Shown piece by piece: positions 7,112 to 15,784 of a stretch of DNA of 64,000 bases (the stretch's first letter is position 1; the number at the start of each line of letters is the position of its first letter). The notes under the pieces are model-generated. The model ran no database searches, had not been told where the DNA came from, and saw only the letters and a program-made list of their open reading frames with translations. This DNA comes from a bacterium (GTDB lineage: Bacteria; Armatimonadota; Zipacnadia; Zipacnadales; Zipacnadaceae), in contig JAUVXR010000002.1 of assembly GCA_030603495.1 (NCBI GenBank), positions 1 through 64,000 on the forward strand, written 5' to 3'. Position numbers and translations under genes: made by a program.

Positions 7112-8368
7112 GTGCCGCCCGACACCGCCCGAGACATGAACATTATGCAGACGCCGATATTCACCGTCTCCGAATTGACTGGTTACATCAAAACCCTGTT
7201 GGACAGGGATGAAGTGCTCCAGCAGGTAACAGTGCGTGGCGAGGTGTCCAATTTCACCAGCCACCGCTCCGGGCACCTCTACTTCTCCTTGAAGGACCAA
7301 GCCGGCCAGCTCAGTTGCGTCTGTTTCCGCAACATTGCGCAGACGCTGGGCTTTGCTCCGGAAGAGGGTATACAGGTGGTGGCCGCGGGCAATGTCAGCG
7401 TATACGAGCGGGCGGGCCGCTACCAGTTAATTGTCCGCCATATGCGGCCAGATGGCGCCGGTGAGTTGGCTGCCCGTCTCGAGGCCCTCAAGACCAGGCT
7501 GGAGGCGGAGGGGCTGTTTGACCTGGCGCGCAAGCGCCCCCTGCCGCGGTTCCCTAGGGGCATTGGGATCTGCACATCGCCAACCGGCGCCGCCGTCCAG
7601 GATATGATCCGGATAATCGCCCGCCGCTATCCGCTGGCTAGGATTGTCTTGTTCCCGACCATCGTCCAGGGGGAGGGGGCGGCGCCCAGTATCGTCCAGT
7701 CGCTGCAGGCTGCCGCTCGCTGCGAAGGGCTGGCAGTGATCATCGTCGGCCGCGGCGGTGGGTCGCTGGAAGACCTGTGGGCGTTCAACGAGGAGAGCGT
7801 CGCCCGGGCGATCTTCGCCTCTCCCTTGCCGGTCATCAGTGCCGTCGGCCACGAGACAGATTTTACGATCAGCGACTATGTGGCCGACGCCCGTGCGGCC
7901 ACGCCTTCGGAGGCGGCGGAGTTGGTCGTCCCCGATCAGGCCGAGCTTCTGGCTGACCTGGCCGGCATGACTGGGCGTCTGCGCAGTGGCGTACTGAGCC
8001 GTATGGAGATGGCCCAGCAGAGACTGGCCTCGATCCTGCGGCGACCAGTGATACGTCGCCCGCGAGTTCTATTGGAGCCGAGGCAGCAGCGGCTCGACGA
8101 GGCCGCTTCCGGGCTGGGCGAAGAGCTGGCCCAGCTCCTGTCGGGGCTGAGCAACCGCGTGGCTACAGCCGCAGCAACTCTTACGGCGCTGAGCCCCGCC
8201 GGGGTGTTGGCTCGTGGTTACGCTATCTGTCGCCGGGAGCGCGACAGTGAGGTGGTGAAGTCGGTGGCGGCGGTAGACAGAGGTGAGCAAATCCGAGTGA
8301 TGGTAAGCGACGGCGACCTCCTCGCCGACGTGAGCGCGATTCAGCTTCAGGCAGACTGCCGGGGTTAG
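7112..8368 (+). CDS. xseA: Exodeoxyribonuclease VII large subunit
   Basis: XseA (418 aa) is the catalytic subunit of exonuclease VII, which degrades single-stranded DNA processively from both ends. The OB-fold DNA-binding domain comes first (about residues 10-110, VRGEVSNFTSHRSGHLYFSLKD). The catalytic core follows with GICTSPTGAAVQDM, the IIVGRGGGSLEDLWAFN loop and ISAVGHETDFT. A coiled-coil region and the C-terminal VLARGYAI segment complete it. The GTG start at 7112 has TTAGGA in front; in-frame ATGs at 7136 and 7145 are alternatives. XseB follows 3 nt after its stop. Confidence 0.95.
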   Translation: MPPDTARDMNIMQTPIFTVSELTGYIKTLLDRDEVLQQVTVRGEVSNFTSHRSGHLYFSLKDQAGQLSCVCFRNIAQTLGFAPEEGIQVVAAGNVSVYERAGRYQLIVRHMRPDGAGELAARLEALKTRLEAEGLFDLARKRPLPRFPRGIGICTSPTGAAVQDMIRIIARRYPLARIVLFPTIVQGEGAAPSIVQSLQAAARCEGLAVIIVGRGGGSLEDLWAFNEESVARAIFASPLPVISAVGHETDFTISDYVADARAATPSEAAELVVPDQAELLADLAGMTGRLRSGVLSRMEMAQQRLASILRRPVIRRPRVLLEPRQQRLDEAASGLGEELAQLLSGLSNRVATAAATLTALSPAGVLARGYAICRRERDSEVVKSVAAVDRGEQIRVMVSDGDLLADVSAIQLQADCRG

Positions 8369-8371
8369 ATT

Positions 8372-8614
8372 ATGGACGAAGCGCGGGAGAGTATAGAGCA
8401 TTTAGAATTCGAGGCAGCTCTCACCCGACTGGAAGAGATCGTCGCCGAGTTGGAGGTGGGCGAGCTTGCCCTGGAGGAAGCGCTGGCGAAGTTCAAGACG
8501 GGCATGGCTCTCAAGGAGCTTTGCGAGCGCAAGCTGACCGAGGCCGAGACCCAAATCGAAGAGTACGTCACGGAAGAAGAGCCCGGGCAGGAGGCAGAAC
8601 CGCTATTCGAGTAG
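8372..8614 (+). CDS. xseB: Exodeoxyribonuclease VII small subunit
   Basis: XseB (80 aa) wraps the coiled-coil of XseA and is required for exonuclease VII activity. FEAALTRLEEIVAELEVGELALEEALAKFKTGMAL is, in its conserved parts, a standard match to the family helical hairpin. The C-terminus is acidic. It follows xseA directly, as expected for subunits made in proportion. Confidence 0.93.
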   Translation: MDEARESIEHLEFEAALTRLEEIVAELEVGELALEEALAKFKTGMALKELCERKLTEAETQIEEYVTEEEPGQEAEPLFE

Positions 8615-8623
8615 CGTCTCGTT

Positions 8624-10555
8624 ATGTCTGAACTACTGGATAAGATAAGCTCACCCGCTGATCTCAAGTCACTGTCCCTAAGCGAGCTGCATCGGCTGGC
8701 TGCGGACATCCGTGAGTGCATCATTGAGACGACGGCGCGCACGGGCGGGCATCTGGCCCCCAATCTGGGCACGGTCGAACTGACCATAGCCCTCCACCGG
8801 CTATTTGACTCGCCCCAAGACAAGATAATCTGGGATGTGGGCCACCAGTGCTACGCCCACAAGCTGCTTACGGGCCGTCGCCAACAGTTTGCCTCGCTCC
8901 GCCAATATGGTGGCCTTTCGGGCTTTGTCACCCGCGAGGAAAGCCAGCACGACCCCTTCGGCACGGGTCACGGCAGCACTTCCATTTCGGCGGCGCTGGG
9001 CTTTGCTACTGCACGGGACCTGCGCGGCGGGGACGAGAAGATCGTGGCCATTATCGGCGACGGTGCTCTTACCGGTGGCTTGGCTCTGGAGGCACTCAAC
9101 CAGGCCGGAGAGCAGAAGCGGGATCTGCTGGTGGTGCTTAACGATAATGAGATGAGTATCAGTCGCAATGTCGGCGCGCTGTCCTCGTACCTGGCGCAAC
9201 TGCGGGCGACGCTGCACCCGGCTTCTCAGCGGGCGCGCCAGGATGCCATGCGTATCCTGCGCCGTATGCCTATGGGCGAAGAAATGCTCCATGCAATGGA
9301 CCGGGTCAAACAGGGCGTCAAGCAGCTTGTAGTGCCGGGGATGCTGTTTGAGGAGTTCGGTTTCACCTACCTCGGCCCGATTGACGGCCACGATATAGCT
9401 CACCTCACCGCCCTGCTGGGCCATGCTGCTCGGCTCAAAGGGCCAGTGCTGCTCCACGTGCTTACCCAGAAGGGCCGGGGCTATGAGCCGGCTGAGGACG
9501 ACCCTCGCCGCTTCCATGGCACTACTCCGTTTGTGCCAGAGAACGGGGAGAGAATCCCCTCGAGCGATCGGCTCACTTTCAGTGAGGTATTCGGCGAGAC
9601 GCTTTGTGAGCTAGCCGAGCAAGACGAGCGAATTGTGGCGATCTCGGCGGCGATGATTGACGGCACCGGCCTGCGCCGCTTCAGCCGGCTTTTCCCCATG
9701 CGTTGCTTCGATGTGGGCATGGCCGAGGAACATGCCGTTACCTATGCTGCCGGGCTGGCTGCCGCTGGCTTGCGACCGGTGGTGGCGATATACTCTACCT
9801 TCCTGCAGCGTAGTTACGACCAGATTATCCACGATGTCGCTCTGCAGAATCTGCCAGTAGTCTTCGGCATAGACCGGGCTGGCCTGGTAGGTGATGACGG
9901 GCCCACCCATCACGGTGTGTTCGACCTGAGCTACCTGCGCCAGATCCCCAATATGACGGTGATGGCCCCCTCAGACGAAGCGGAACTGCGCGGCATGCTG
10001 GCCACCGCCTTTGCCCTGGGGACTCCGACTGCCGTGCGCTACCCGCGCGGCTGCGGGCCGGGCGTGGACTGGCCAGCGTCGCTGGAGCCGCTGCCGGTGG
10101 GGAAGGCCAAGGTGCTTCGCGAGGGGAATGATATAGCAATAATAGCTGTAGGGAATTGCGTGGGGACGGCTCTGGAGGCCGCTGAGAGTCTCGAGACCCA
10201 GGGCTGGGCTGCCACTGTAGTAGATGCTCGCTTCGTCAAGCCGATGGACGAGGCTCTAATCATCAGTCTGGCCGGGCAGATCGGGCGGCTGATAACTATT
10301 GAGGAGAATATCCTCGCCGGTGGGTTCGGTGCGGCGGTGGCTGAGTTGCTCAGCGACCGGGGGCTCAACCACTCCCGCCTGGTGCGCCTGGGCATACCCG
10401 ACGGGTTTGTTGGCTTTGGCGATAGGGAGCGGCTATGTGCTGATTACGGCATTGATGCCGAGGCCGTCGTGCAGGCGGCAGCTATACTCTGCCGTGAAAC
10501 GGAAATCGTACGCGCCCCAGAACATGTGTTGCCGATGGCGGGCGACCAAACTTGA
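8624..10555 (+). CDS. dxs: 1-deoxy-D-xylulose-5-phosphate synthase
   Basis: DXS (643 aa) condenses pyruvate and glyceraldehyde-3-phosphate using thiamine diphosphate, the first step of the MEP isoprenoid pathway. The transketolase-like N-terminal domain carries DVGHQCYAHKLLTGR and the ThDP/Mg motif GDGALTGGLALEALN (about 141-155). The pyrimidine-binding domain has the conserved FDVGMAEEHAVTYAAGLA with the catalytic glutamate (about residue 369), and the C-terminal domain is complete. The length is normal. It starts 9 nt after xseB, a neighbour pairing common in many bacteria. Confidence 0.97.
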   Translation: MSELLDKISSPADLKSLSLSELHRLAADIRECIIETTARTGGHLAPNLGTVELTIALHRLFDSPQDKIIWDVGHQCYAHKLLTGRRQQFASLRQYGGLSGFVTREESQHDPFGTGHGSTSISAALGFATARDLRGGDEKIVAIIGDGALTGGLALEALNQAGEQKRDLLVVLNDNEMSISRNVGALSSYLAQLRATLHPASQRARQDAMRILRRMPMGEEMLHAMDRVKQGVKQLVVPGMLFEEFGFTYLGPIDGHDIAHLTALLGHAARLKGPVLLHVLTQKGRGYEPAEDDPRRFHGTTPFVPENGERIPSSDRLTFSEVFGETLCELAEQDERIVAISAAMIDGTGLRRFSRLFPMRCFDVGMAEEHAVTYAAGLAAAGLRPVVAIYSTFLQRSYDQIIHDVALQNLPVVFGIDRAGLVGDDGPTHHGVFDLSYLRQIPNMTVMAPSDEAELRGMLATAFALGTPTAVRYPRGCGPGVDWPASLEPLPVGKAKVLREGNDIAIIAVGNCVGTALEAAESLETQGWAATVVDARFVKPMDEALIISLAGQIGRLITIEENILAGGFGAAVAELLSDRGLNHSRLVRLGIPDGFVGFGDRERLCADYGIDAEAVVQAAAILCRETEIVRAPEHVLPMAGDQT

Positions 10556-10572
10556 TAGGGGGAGTGTTAGAG

Positions 10573-12015
10573 ATGAAACGCAGTCTTGGCGTGGTCCTGA
10601 TTGGACTGCTCGTGGGACTGGCAGTCGCCAGTGCTTGCGCCCAGACCGATAGCCTGGACGATTTCCAGAAAGGCCTCGAGCTTTATGAAGCTGGCGATCT
10701 CAGAGGTGCCCAAGCGGCCTTCGAGGCGGCCTTGGGACTGGTGCCCAACGATCCGGTTGTGCTGGCGTGGACCGGCACGGTGGCCTTGCAGGTGGGTGAT
10801 ACTCAGCGGGCCATCGAGTGTCTGGGGCAGGCAGTTGCTCACGACGACGAGTCGCAAGTCGCCCACAACAACTTGGGCAACGCCTATGCCCAGGCCGGGC
10901 AGATCGAGAAGGCGCAGGAGCACTATCGCCGGGCGCTGGCGATCAATCCGGAGTATTTTGACGCTCACTACAATCTCGCCAACCTGATGGCCCGCCAGGG
11001 CAATTATGTGGCGGCGTTCAATGAGTACAACCGGGCGCTGGCGATTAGTCCTAACGATGCCGAGGCGCACATCAATTTCGGGCATGCTCTCCAGCGCACG
11101 GGTGAAACGGCCAAGGCCATCCGTGAATACGAGGCAGCACGCACACTCCAGCCCCAGAACAGCGCCGTTGCGGCGACTCTGGGCTCGTTGTATCTGCAAA
11201 CTGGTAACCACCAGGCGGCGATAGCTGCCTATCAGGCAGCGCTGGCCAGTGACCCCGCTATGACCGATGCCCGCGTGGGCCTGGGTACGGCGCTGTATAA
11301 TGCCCGACGCTACGAGGAAGCCATCAATCACCTCCAGGCGGCGGCAGAGGATGCGCCCGATAGCTTCATTGCGCGGTACAACCTGGGCCTGGCTCTCGCT
11401 GCTCTCAGACAGTACGCCCCCGCCGAACTCGCCTACCAGCAAGCCCTGGCAATTGACTCCAAGAGTGTCAACTGCCTGATCAACCTCGGGTGGGTGCGAT
11501 TCCAGCAGAGCAAGTTTGGCGAGGCCGCTGAAGCTTTCAGTCAGGCTGTCAATCTTGAACCGCGCCGCGAGGTGGCGCACCTGAATCTGGCCTGGTCGTT
11601 GGCCAAGGTGGGCCAAGAGGATGCGGCCCTGGCCCAGTGGCAATCTGCTGTAAGAAAGTTTCCCGGCAGTGCGGCGGCCCATCTGGGCCTGGCCAACGCC
11701 TACTACGATCGGGACGAGAAGTCTCAGGCACTCCGCGAGTACCTCCAGGTGGCCAAGCGGGAGCCCGGCAATGCCGAGGCCCACAACAACATCGGCCTGA
11801 TCTTCCTGGATCGGGATGACGTGACCGAGGCTATTGTGCATTTCGAAGCGGCCCTGCAGACCGATCCTCGATACATCTATGCCATCAATAACCTGGGCGC
11901 AGCTTATCAGCACCAGGGCGAGCTGGCCAAGGCCAGGCAGCAGTACGAGCGGGCGCTGGCGATAGATCGAAATTACAAGCCTGCCCAGGAGAATCTGCAG
12001 CGCCTCCAGGAGTAG
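10573..12015 (+). CDS. Secreted or periplasmic TPR-repeat protein
   Basis: The 480-residue protein has a signal peptide (MKRSLGVVLIGLLVGLAVAS then ACAQ, possibly a lipobox-like site) and about 13 consecutive 34-residue tetratricopeptide repeats (for example AHNNLGNAYAQAGQIEKAQEHY and later ALAIDPxx-type ends). TPR arrays form a superhelix that binds partner peptides, suggesting an envelope-assembly or scaffold role. No partner is suggested by the neighbours. The ATG at 10573 was chosen over the upstream TTG (10552) because it begins the signal peptide and follows a purine-rich stretch. Confidence 0.85.
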   Translation: MKRSLGVVLIGLLVGLAVASACAQTDSLDDFQKGLELYEAGDLRGAQAAFEAALGLVPNDPVVLAWTGTVALQVGDTQRAIECLGQAVAHDDESQVAHNNLGNAYAQAGQIEKAQEHYRRALAINPEYFDAHYNLANLMARQGNYVAAFNEYNRALAISPNDAEAHINFGHALQRTGETAKAIREYEAARTLQPQNSAVAATLGSLYLQTGNHQAAIAAYQAALASDPAMTDARVGLGTALYNARRYEEAINHLQAAAEDAPDSFIARYNLGLALAALRQYAPAELAYQQALAIDSKSVNCLINLGWVRFQQSKFGEAAEAFSQAVNLEPRREVAHLNLAWSLAKVGQEDAALAQWQSAVRKFPGSAAAHLGLANAYYDRDEKSQALREYLQVAKREPGNAEAHNNIGLIFLDRDDVTEAIVHFEAALQTDPRYIYAINNLGAAYQHQGELAKARQQYERALAIDRNYKPAQENLQRLQE

Positions 12016-12035
12016 GGAGGGGAGCAACCGGGTTA

Positions 12036-12932
12036 ATGAGTTCTGCGCCAGGCGTCCCCAATATCAAGACCGTAGGCCTAGTTGCCGCCCCGAGCCGAGC
12101 GGGTACTCACGAGTTTGCGCATCCGCTGATAGACAAGCTCCGTGATGCGGGCATCGCGGTGCTGGTAGACGCCTATACCGACGAGGGCTGCCCGACCGGC
12201 TGTCCGCGACGCTCGCGCGAAGAGCTGGTCGCCGAGTCGGACATAGTCATCGTTATGGGCGGCGACGGACTGCTCCTGGGCCTAGCGCGGCTGGCCGGGC
12301 CCAGCGGTGTACCGGTACTGGGTGTTGATCTGGGCAGCTTTGGCTTCCTGGCGGCGGCGCGGCCCGCCGTGGTGCTAGAACAGCTCGACCGGCTCCTGGC
12401 CGGCGACTACCAGATTCGCGAGCGATTGATGCTTTCGGTGCAGGTGCGACGGGGTGAGCAGGTGACGGCGAGCTTTGTGGGCTTAAACGACGCCGTTATC
12501 TCGCGGATTTATCCCCGCCGCATGGTGCGCTTGGATACGCATGTGGATGGTGAGCGGGTTGCAGTCTACCCGGCCGATGGACTGATCGTCGCCACGCCCA
12601 CTGGCTCGACGGCGTATAACTTGTCTGCGGGCGGGCCGCTGGTGGACCCCGAGCTAGATTGTTTCATTCTCAACCCGATTTGTCCACATACGCTCTACCT
12701 GCGGCCCCTGCTCCTCAGCGCTGATTCGGTTATCGTCGTAGCAGTCCAGGAACATGACGGTGAGACCGAGACGGCCCGCCTGAGCGTGGACGGCCAGGAG
12801 GATGTTGACGTCACTTCGCAAGACGTTGTGGTTATCGAGCGAGCGCCGTTCCGGGCGCAACTGGTGAGGATTGACAGTGGATCGTTCTTCGCACGGCTCC
12901 ACGCGAAGCTGCGCTGGGGGTTGGAACGCTAG
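12036..12932 (+). CDS. nadK: NAD kinase
   Basis: NAD kinase (298 aa) phosphorylates NAD to NADP. The signature GGDG is at residues 75-78 (VIVMGGDGLLL), followed by LGVDLGSFGFLAA, the LND motif in the central strand and the conserved TPTGSTAYNLSAGGPLVDP that lines the nucleotide site. The family length is normal (about 290). Unlike most NadKs the N-terminal strand is preceded by about 10 extra residues. It lies 20 nt after the TPR gene and 63 nt before the Kor cluster. Confidence 0.95.
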   Translation: MSSAPGVPNIKTVGLVAAPSRAGTHEFAHPLIDKLRDAGIAVLVDAYTDEGCPTGCPRRSREELVAESDIVIVMGGDGLLLGLARLAGPSGVPVLGVDLGSFGFLAAARPAVVLEQLDRLLAGDYQIRERLMLSVQVRRGEQVTASFVGLNDAVISRIYPRRMVRLDTHVDGERVAVYPADGLIVATPTGSTAYNLSAGGPLVDPELDCFILNPICPHTLYLRPLLLSADSVIVVAVQEHDGETETARLSVDGQEDVDVTSQDVVVIERAPFRAQLVRIDSGSFFARLHAKLRWGLER

Positions 12933-12995
12933 CAGGTTATCTACTCCGCGCCGTCCGGGGCCTTACTAACTGATGTTGAGGAATGAAGTAGCTTC

Positions 12996-13226
12996 ATGTT
13001 CAAGATTGTCATAGACCAGCAGCGCTGCAAGTCATGCGGCCTGTGCATTGAATTCTGCCCCAAGAGCGTTATCGAGACGAATCCCGAGCTTAACGAGGCC
13101 GGCTTTCACGCCGCCCGTATCGTCTCTCAGGACGACTGCACCGGCTGCGGGAGCTGCGCGCTAATGTGTCCCGAAGCTTGCATCGAGATCTACCGGGTCG
13201 AGGTGGAGGCGCCGGCGAATGCCTGA
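12996..13226 (+). CDS. korD: 2-oxoacid:ferredoxin oxidoreductase, ferredoxin (delta) subunit
   Basis: The 76-residue protein is a two-cluster ferredoxin. The motif CKSCGLCIEFCPKSV supplies the first [4Fe-4S] set and CTGCGSCALMCPEACI the second. It is the delta subunit that passes electrons from the catalytic subunits to soluble ferredoxin. It overlaps korA by 8 nt, giving translational coupling. Confidence 0.92.
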   Translation: MFKIVIDQQRCKSCGLCIEFCPKSVIETNPELNEAGFHAARIVSQDDCTGCGSCALMCPEACIEIYRVEVEAPANA

Positions 13227-14271
13227 GCGCGAGCTTATAACTGGCAATGAAGCGGCCGCCGAGGGCGCTATTGCGGGTGGTTGTCGGAATTTCTTTGGCT
13301 ACCCCATAACGCCGCAGAACCGGATCCCTGAGTACATGTCCGAACACCTGCCCGAGATCGGCGGCGTCTACATCCAGGCGGAGAGCGAAGTCGCGGCAAT
13401 AAACATGGTCTATGGCGCAGCAGCCACGGGTGCTTGGGCAATGACCACGTCGTCTTCGCCGGGTATCTCGCTGATGCAGGAAGGCCTGTCGTATATGATC
13501 GGGTCGGAACTGCCCGGCGTGGTGGTTAATATGGTGCGGGGTGGGCCGGGACTGGGCAATATCGCGCCGGCCCAGTCTGACTACTGGCTGGCCACGCGCG
13601 GCGCTGGACACGGCGATGGTCGCTGTCTGACTTTCGCCCCGTTCAGCATCCAGGAGGTCTACGATCTGACCGGAGAGGCCTTTCCCATTTCGCAGAAGTA
13701 TCGCAACCCCGTCATGATCCTGGCCGACGCCGTCTTGGCAAGCATGCGTGAGCCGTGCCAGCTACACGAGCGCCGTGACCCGCCGAAGGAGAAGCCGCCC
13801 TGGGCGGTGGGAAGGGGCGCGGAGAGCCGCGAACGCAATATCGTTAACTCGTTGTGGATTGACCCACAGGTGTTGGAGGAGGTCAACTGGCGCATTGAGC
13901 ACCGCTACCAGCAAGCCGCCGAGGATGAGACGCGCTGGACCGAGCACGGCGCCGACGAACCGCAGATCCTGGTCTGTGCCTACGGCATTAGTGCGCGCAT
14001 CTGCCAGACGGCGGTCGAGCGCGCGACTGAGGCGGGAATATCAGCGCGTCTAATCCGCCCGATCAGTCTCTTCCCCTTCCCCTCACAGGTCATTCGCGAT
14101 TGGGCGGAGCGAACGAGAAAGGTCCTCGTGGTGGAGCTATCAATGGGGCAGTTCGTCGAAGACGTGCGCCTGGCCATCGAGGGGGCTTGCGCGGTGGAGT
14201 TCATGGGCCGCACCGGGGGCGCAGTGATGACACCCGCGGAAGTTGCCGAGCGCATCATCGCAATGGCGTGA
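13219..14271 (+). CDS. korA: 2-oxoacid:ferredoxin oxidoreductase, alpha subunit
   Basis: KorA/VorB-type subunit (350 aa) holds the pyrimidine and transketolase-C-like domains of a CoA-dependent ThDP 2-oxoacid oxidoreductase. Recognisable parts are ITGNEAAAEGAIAGGCRNFFGYPITP at the N-terminus, the QAESEVAAINMVYGAAATGA strand with the invariant glutamate, TTSSSPGISLMQEGLSY, and the C-terminal VVELSMGQFVEDV. The substrate (2-oxoglutarate or branched-chain 2-oxoacids) cannot be told from sequence. The start ATG lies inside the korD end. The stop is followed by 56 nt before korB. Confidence 0.9.
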   Translation: MPERELITGNEAAAEGAIAGGCRNFFGYPITPQNRIPEYMSEHLPEIGGVYIQAESEVAAINMVYGAAATGAWAMTTSSSPGISLMQEGLSYMIGSELPGVVVNMVRGGPGLGNIAPAQSDYWLATRGAGHGDGRCLTFAPFSIQEVYDLTGEAFPISQKYRNPVMILADAVLASMREPCQLHERRDPPKEKPPWAVGRGAESRERNIVNSLWIDPQVLEEVNWRIEHRYQQAAEDETRWTEHGADEPQILVCAYGISARICQTAVERATEAGISARLIRPISLFPFPSQVIRDWAERTRKVLVVELSMGQFVEDVRLAIEGACAVEFMGRTGGAVMTPAEVAERIIAMA

Positions 14272-14327
14272 AGAAGCAGCGCATCGCTGCTGGCGTCCAG
14301 AGCTTACTCACGGAGGAGGCAACGTGC

Positions 14328-15095
14328 TTGGCTACGACCGAGGCAAGGGAACCGATATATACGCGGCCGGACAGCCTGACCGATACCCCGATGCGGTTCT
14401 GCCCGGGCTGCACACACGGTATTGCCCACCGGCTGATTGCGGAGGTGCTCGATGAACTGGGTATCAAGCAGAGGACCGTCGCGATTGCCACGGTGGGCTG
14501 CTCGGTATTTGCGTACGAGTTTTTTGACACCGACGCGGTGCAGGCCGCGCACGGCCGGGGCCCGGCGGTAGCCACCGGTATCAAGCGCTGCGAACCCGAC
14601 ACGATAGTCTTCACCTACCAGGGCGACGGTGACCTGGCGGCAATCGGGCTGGCGGAGGTTATGCACGCCGCTGCCCGAGCAGAGAACTTCACAGTGATCT
14701 TCATAAACAACGCTGTCTTCGGCATGACCCAGGGGCAGATGGCGCCGACCACCCTGATGGGGCAAAAGACTACGACCACGCCCCGCGGTCGCAGCATCGA
14801 GCAGGGCGGTTTCCCGTTGAATGTCTGCGAGTTGCTTGCCCAGATACCTGGCGTGGCTTACCTGGAGCGGGGGACGATGACCAGTCCCAAATACGTCCGT
14901 CAGGCCAAGAGGAGCGTGAAGAAAGCCTTCCAGACACAGATGGACGGGCTGGGCTTTTCGCTGGTAGAGCTGGTGAGCAGTTGTCCCACCTGGTGGCACA
15001 TGAAGCCGCTGGAAGCGCTGAAGTGGATTGAAGAGGTCATGCTCGAGCAATATCCGCTGAAGGTGTTTGTGGACAAGCTCGAGGCGGGAGAATAG
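14328..15095 (+). CDS. korB: 2-oxoacid:ferredoxin oxidoreductase, beta subunit
   Basis: KorB (255 aa) binds ThDP. The N-terminal FCPGCTHGIAHRLIAEVLDELG provides the CxxCxH motif and YQGDGDLAAIGLAEV is the ThDP/Mg site. INNAVFGMTQGQMAPTT follows, then the C-terminal helical part. The start is TTG at 14328, 8 nt after a strong GGAGGAGG. A longer in-frame reading back to 14100 runs through the korA C-terminus and is not coding. It follows korA in the order D-A-B-C. Confidence 0.92.
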   Translation: MATTEAREPIYTRPDSLTDTPMRFCPGCTHGIAHRLIAEVLDELGIKQRTVAIATVGCSVFAYEFFDTDAVQAAHGRGPAVATGIKRCEPDTIVFTYQGDGDLAAIGLAEVMHAAARAENFTVIFINNAVFGMTQGQMAPTTLMGQKTTTTPRGRSIEQGGFPLNVCELLAQIPGVAYLERGTMTSPKYVRQAKRSVKKAFQTQMDGLGFSLVELVSSCPTWWHMKPLEALKWIEEVMLEQYPLKVFVDKLEAGE

Positions 15096-15123
15096 GCAGA
15101 TAGAACCACCTATCGGCATTCAT

Positions 15124-15195
15124 TGTGGGAGGGGCACCCTTGCCCCGACTTGTGACGAATGTCGGTGTCGTCGCGGCAAGGGTGCCGCTCCCACA
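15124..15195. repeat. REP-like palindromic hairpin between korB and korC
   Basis: Two 21-nt arms, beginning TGTGGGAG at 15124 and ending CTCCCACA at 15195, are inverted copies with one mismatch (TGTGGGAG-G/C-GGCACCCTTGCC). A smaller CCGAC/GTCGG inverted pair is inside. It forms a stable 72-nt hairpin in the operon mRNA between two subunit genes, which could protect upstream mRNA or reduce read-through. It could also be a REP-type mobile repeat. Only one copy was seen. Confidence 0.75.
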
Positions 15196-15224
15196 GAATC
15201 GGGCGGCGATAGAAGGCGATATTG

Positions 15225-15782
15225 ATGCGACAGGAAGTATTCATGGCGGGAATCGGGGGACAGGGAGTCCAGTTGGCTGGCCAGATTCTGGCTGAGGCAG
15301 CTCTGGAGGCCGGCTTGGAGCTGTCTTGGTTTCCCCTGTACAGCCCGGAGGTGCGCGGCGGTCCGACAACCTGCACGCTGGTTATCGCCGACGGTCCAGT
15401 TGGCAGCCCGGTAGTTGGTGGGGATGCTGACATGATCCTGATGGACCGCGCTGCGGTGGCAATGCACTTGCCCGGCCTGCGGCCCGGCGGGCTGGTGGTG
15501 ATCAATTCGTCCCTTGCTGGCACTGACTTCGAGCGCGATGACGTGAAGATTGTGGCTGTCCCCGCCAACGAAATCGCCGCTGAGTTGGGCAGTGAGCGGG
15601 CGGTCAATATGATCCTACTTGGCGCATTCGTCGGCGCTACCGGCGTGGTGGCCCGCCGATTCATTGAGCGGGCACTCCACAAGGTGCTCCCCGAGCGCTA
15701 TCACGAATATATTCCGTTGAATATGGCGGCGCTGCAGCGTGGTGCCGAACTTGTAGCAGAGCAACCCTTGCGAGGTGATTAG
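15225..15782 (+). CDS. korC: 2-oxoacid:ferredoxin oxidoreductase, gamma subunit
   Basis: KorC (185 aa) is the gamma subunit, a Rossmann-like domain contributing to CoA binding and complex assembly. FMAGIGGQGVQLAGQILAEAA is the family's glycine-rich opening, followed by SPEVRGGPTTCTLVIAD. The ATG at 15225 is 8 nt after AGAAGG; TTG at 15222 is an alternative. It completes the korDABC set, so a whole ferredoxin-dependent 2-oxoacid oxidoreductase is encoded. Its last codons overlap the ribosome-binding site of the next gene. Confidence 0.92.
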   Translation: MRQEVFMAGIGGQGVQLAGQILAEAALEAGLELSWFPLYSPEVRGGPTTCTLVIADGPVGSPVVGGDADMILMDRAAVAMHLPGLRPGGLVVINSSLAGTDFERDDVKIVAVPANEIAAELGSERAVNMILLGAFVGATGVVARRFIERALHKVLPERYHEYIPLNMAALQRGAELVAEQPLRGD

Positions 15783-15784
15783 CC

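Noticed and set aside
10567-12027. 486-residue minus-strand reading
   Set aside because: Shadow of the TPR gene, caused by codon bias in a repeat-rich sequence.
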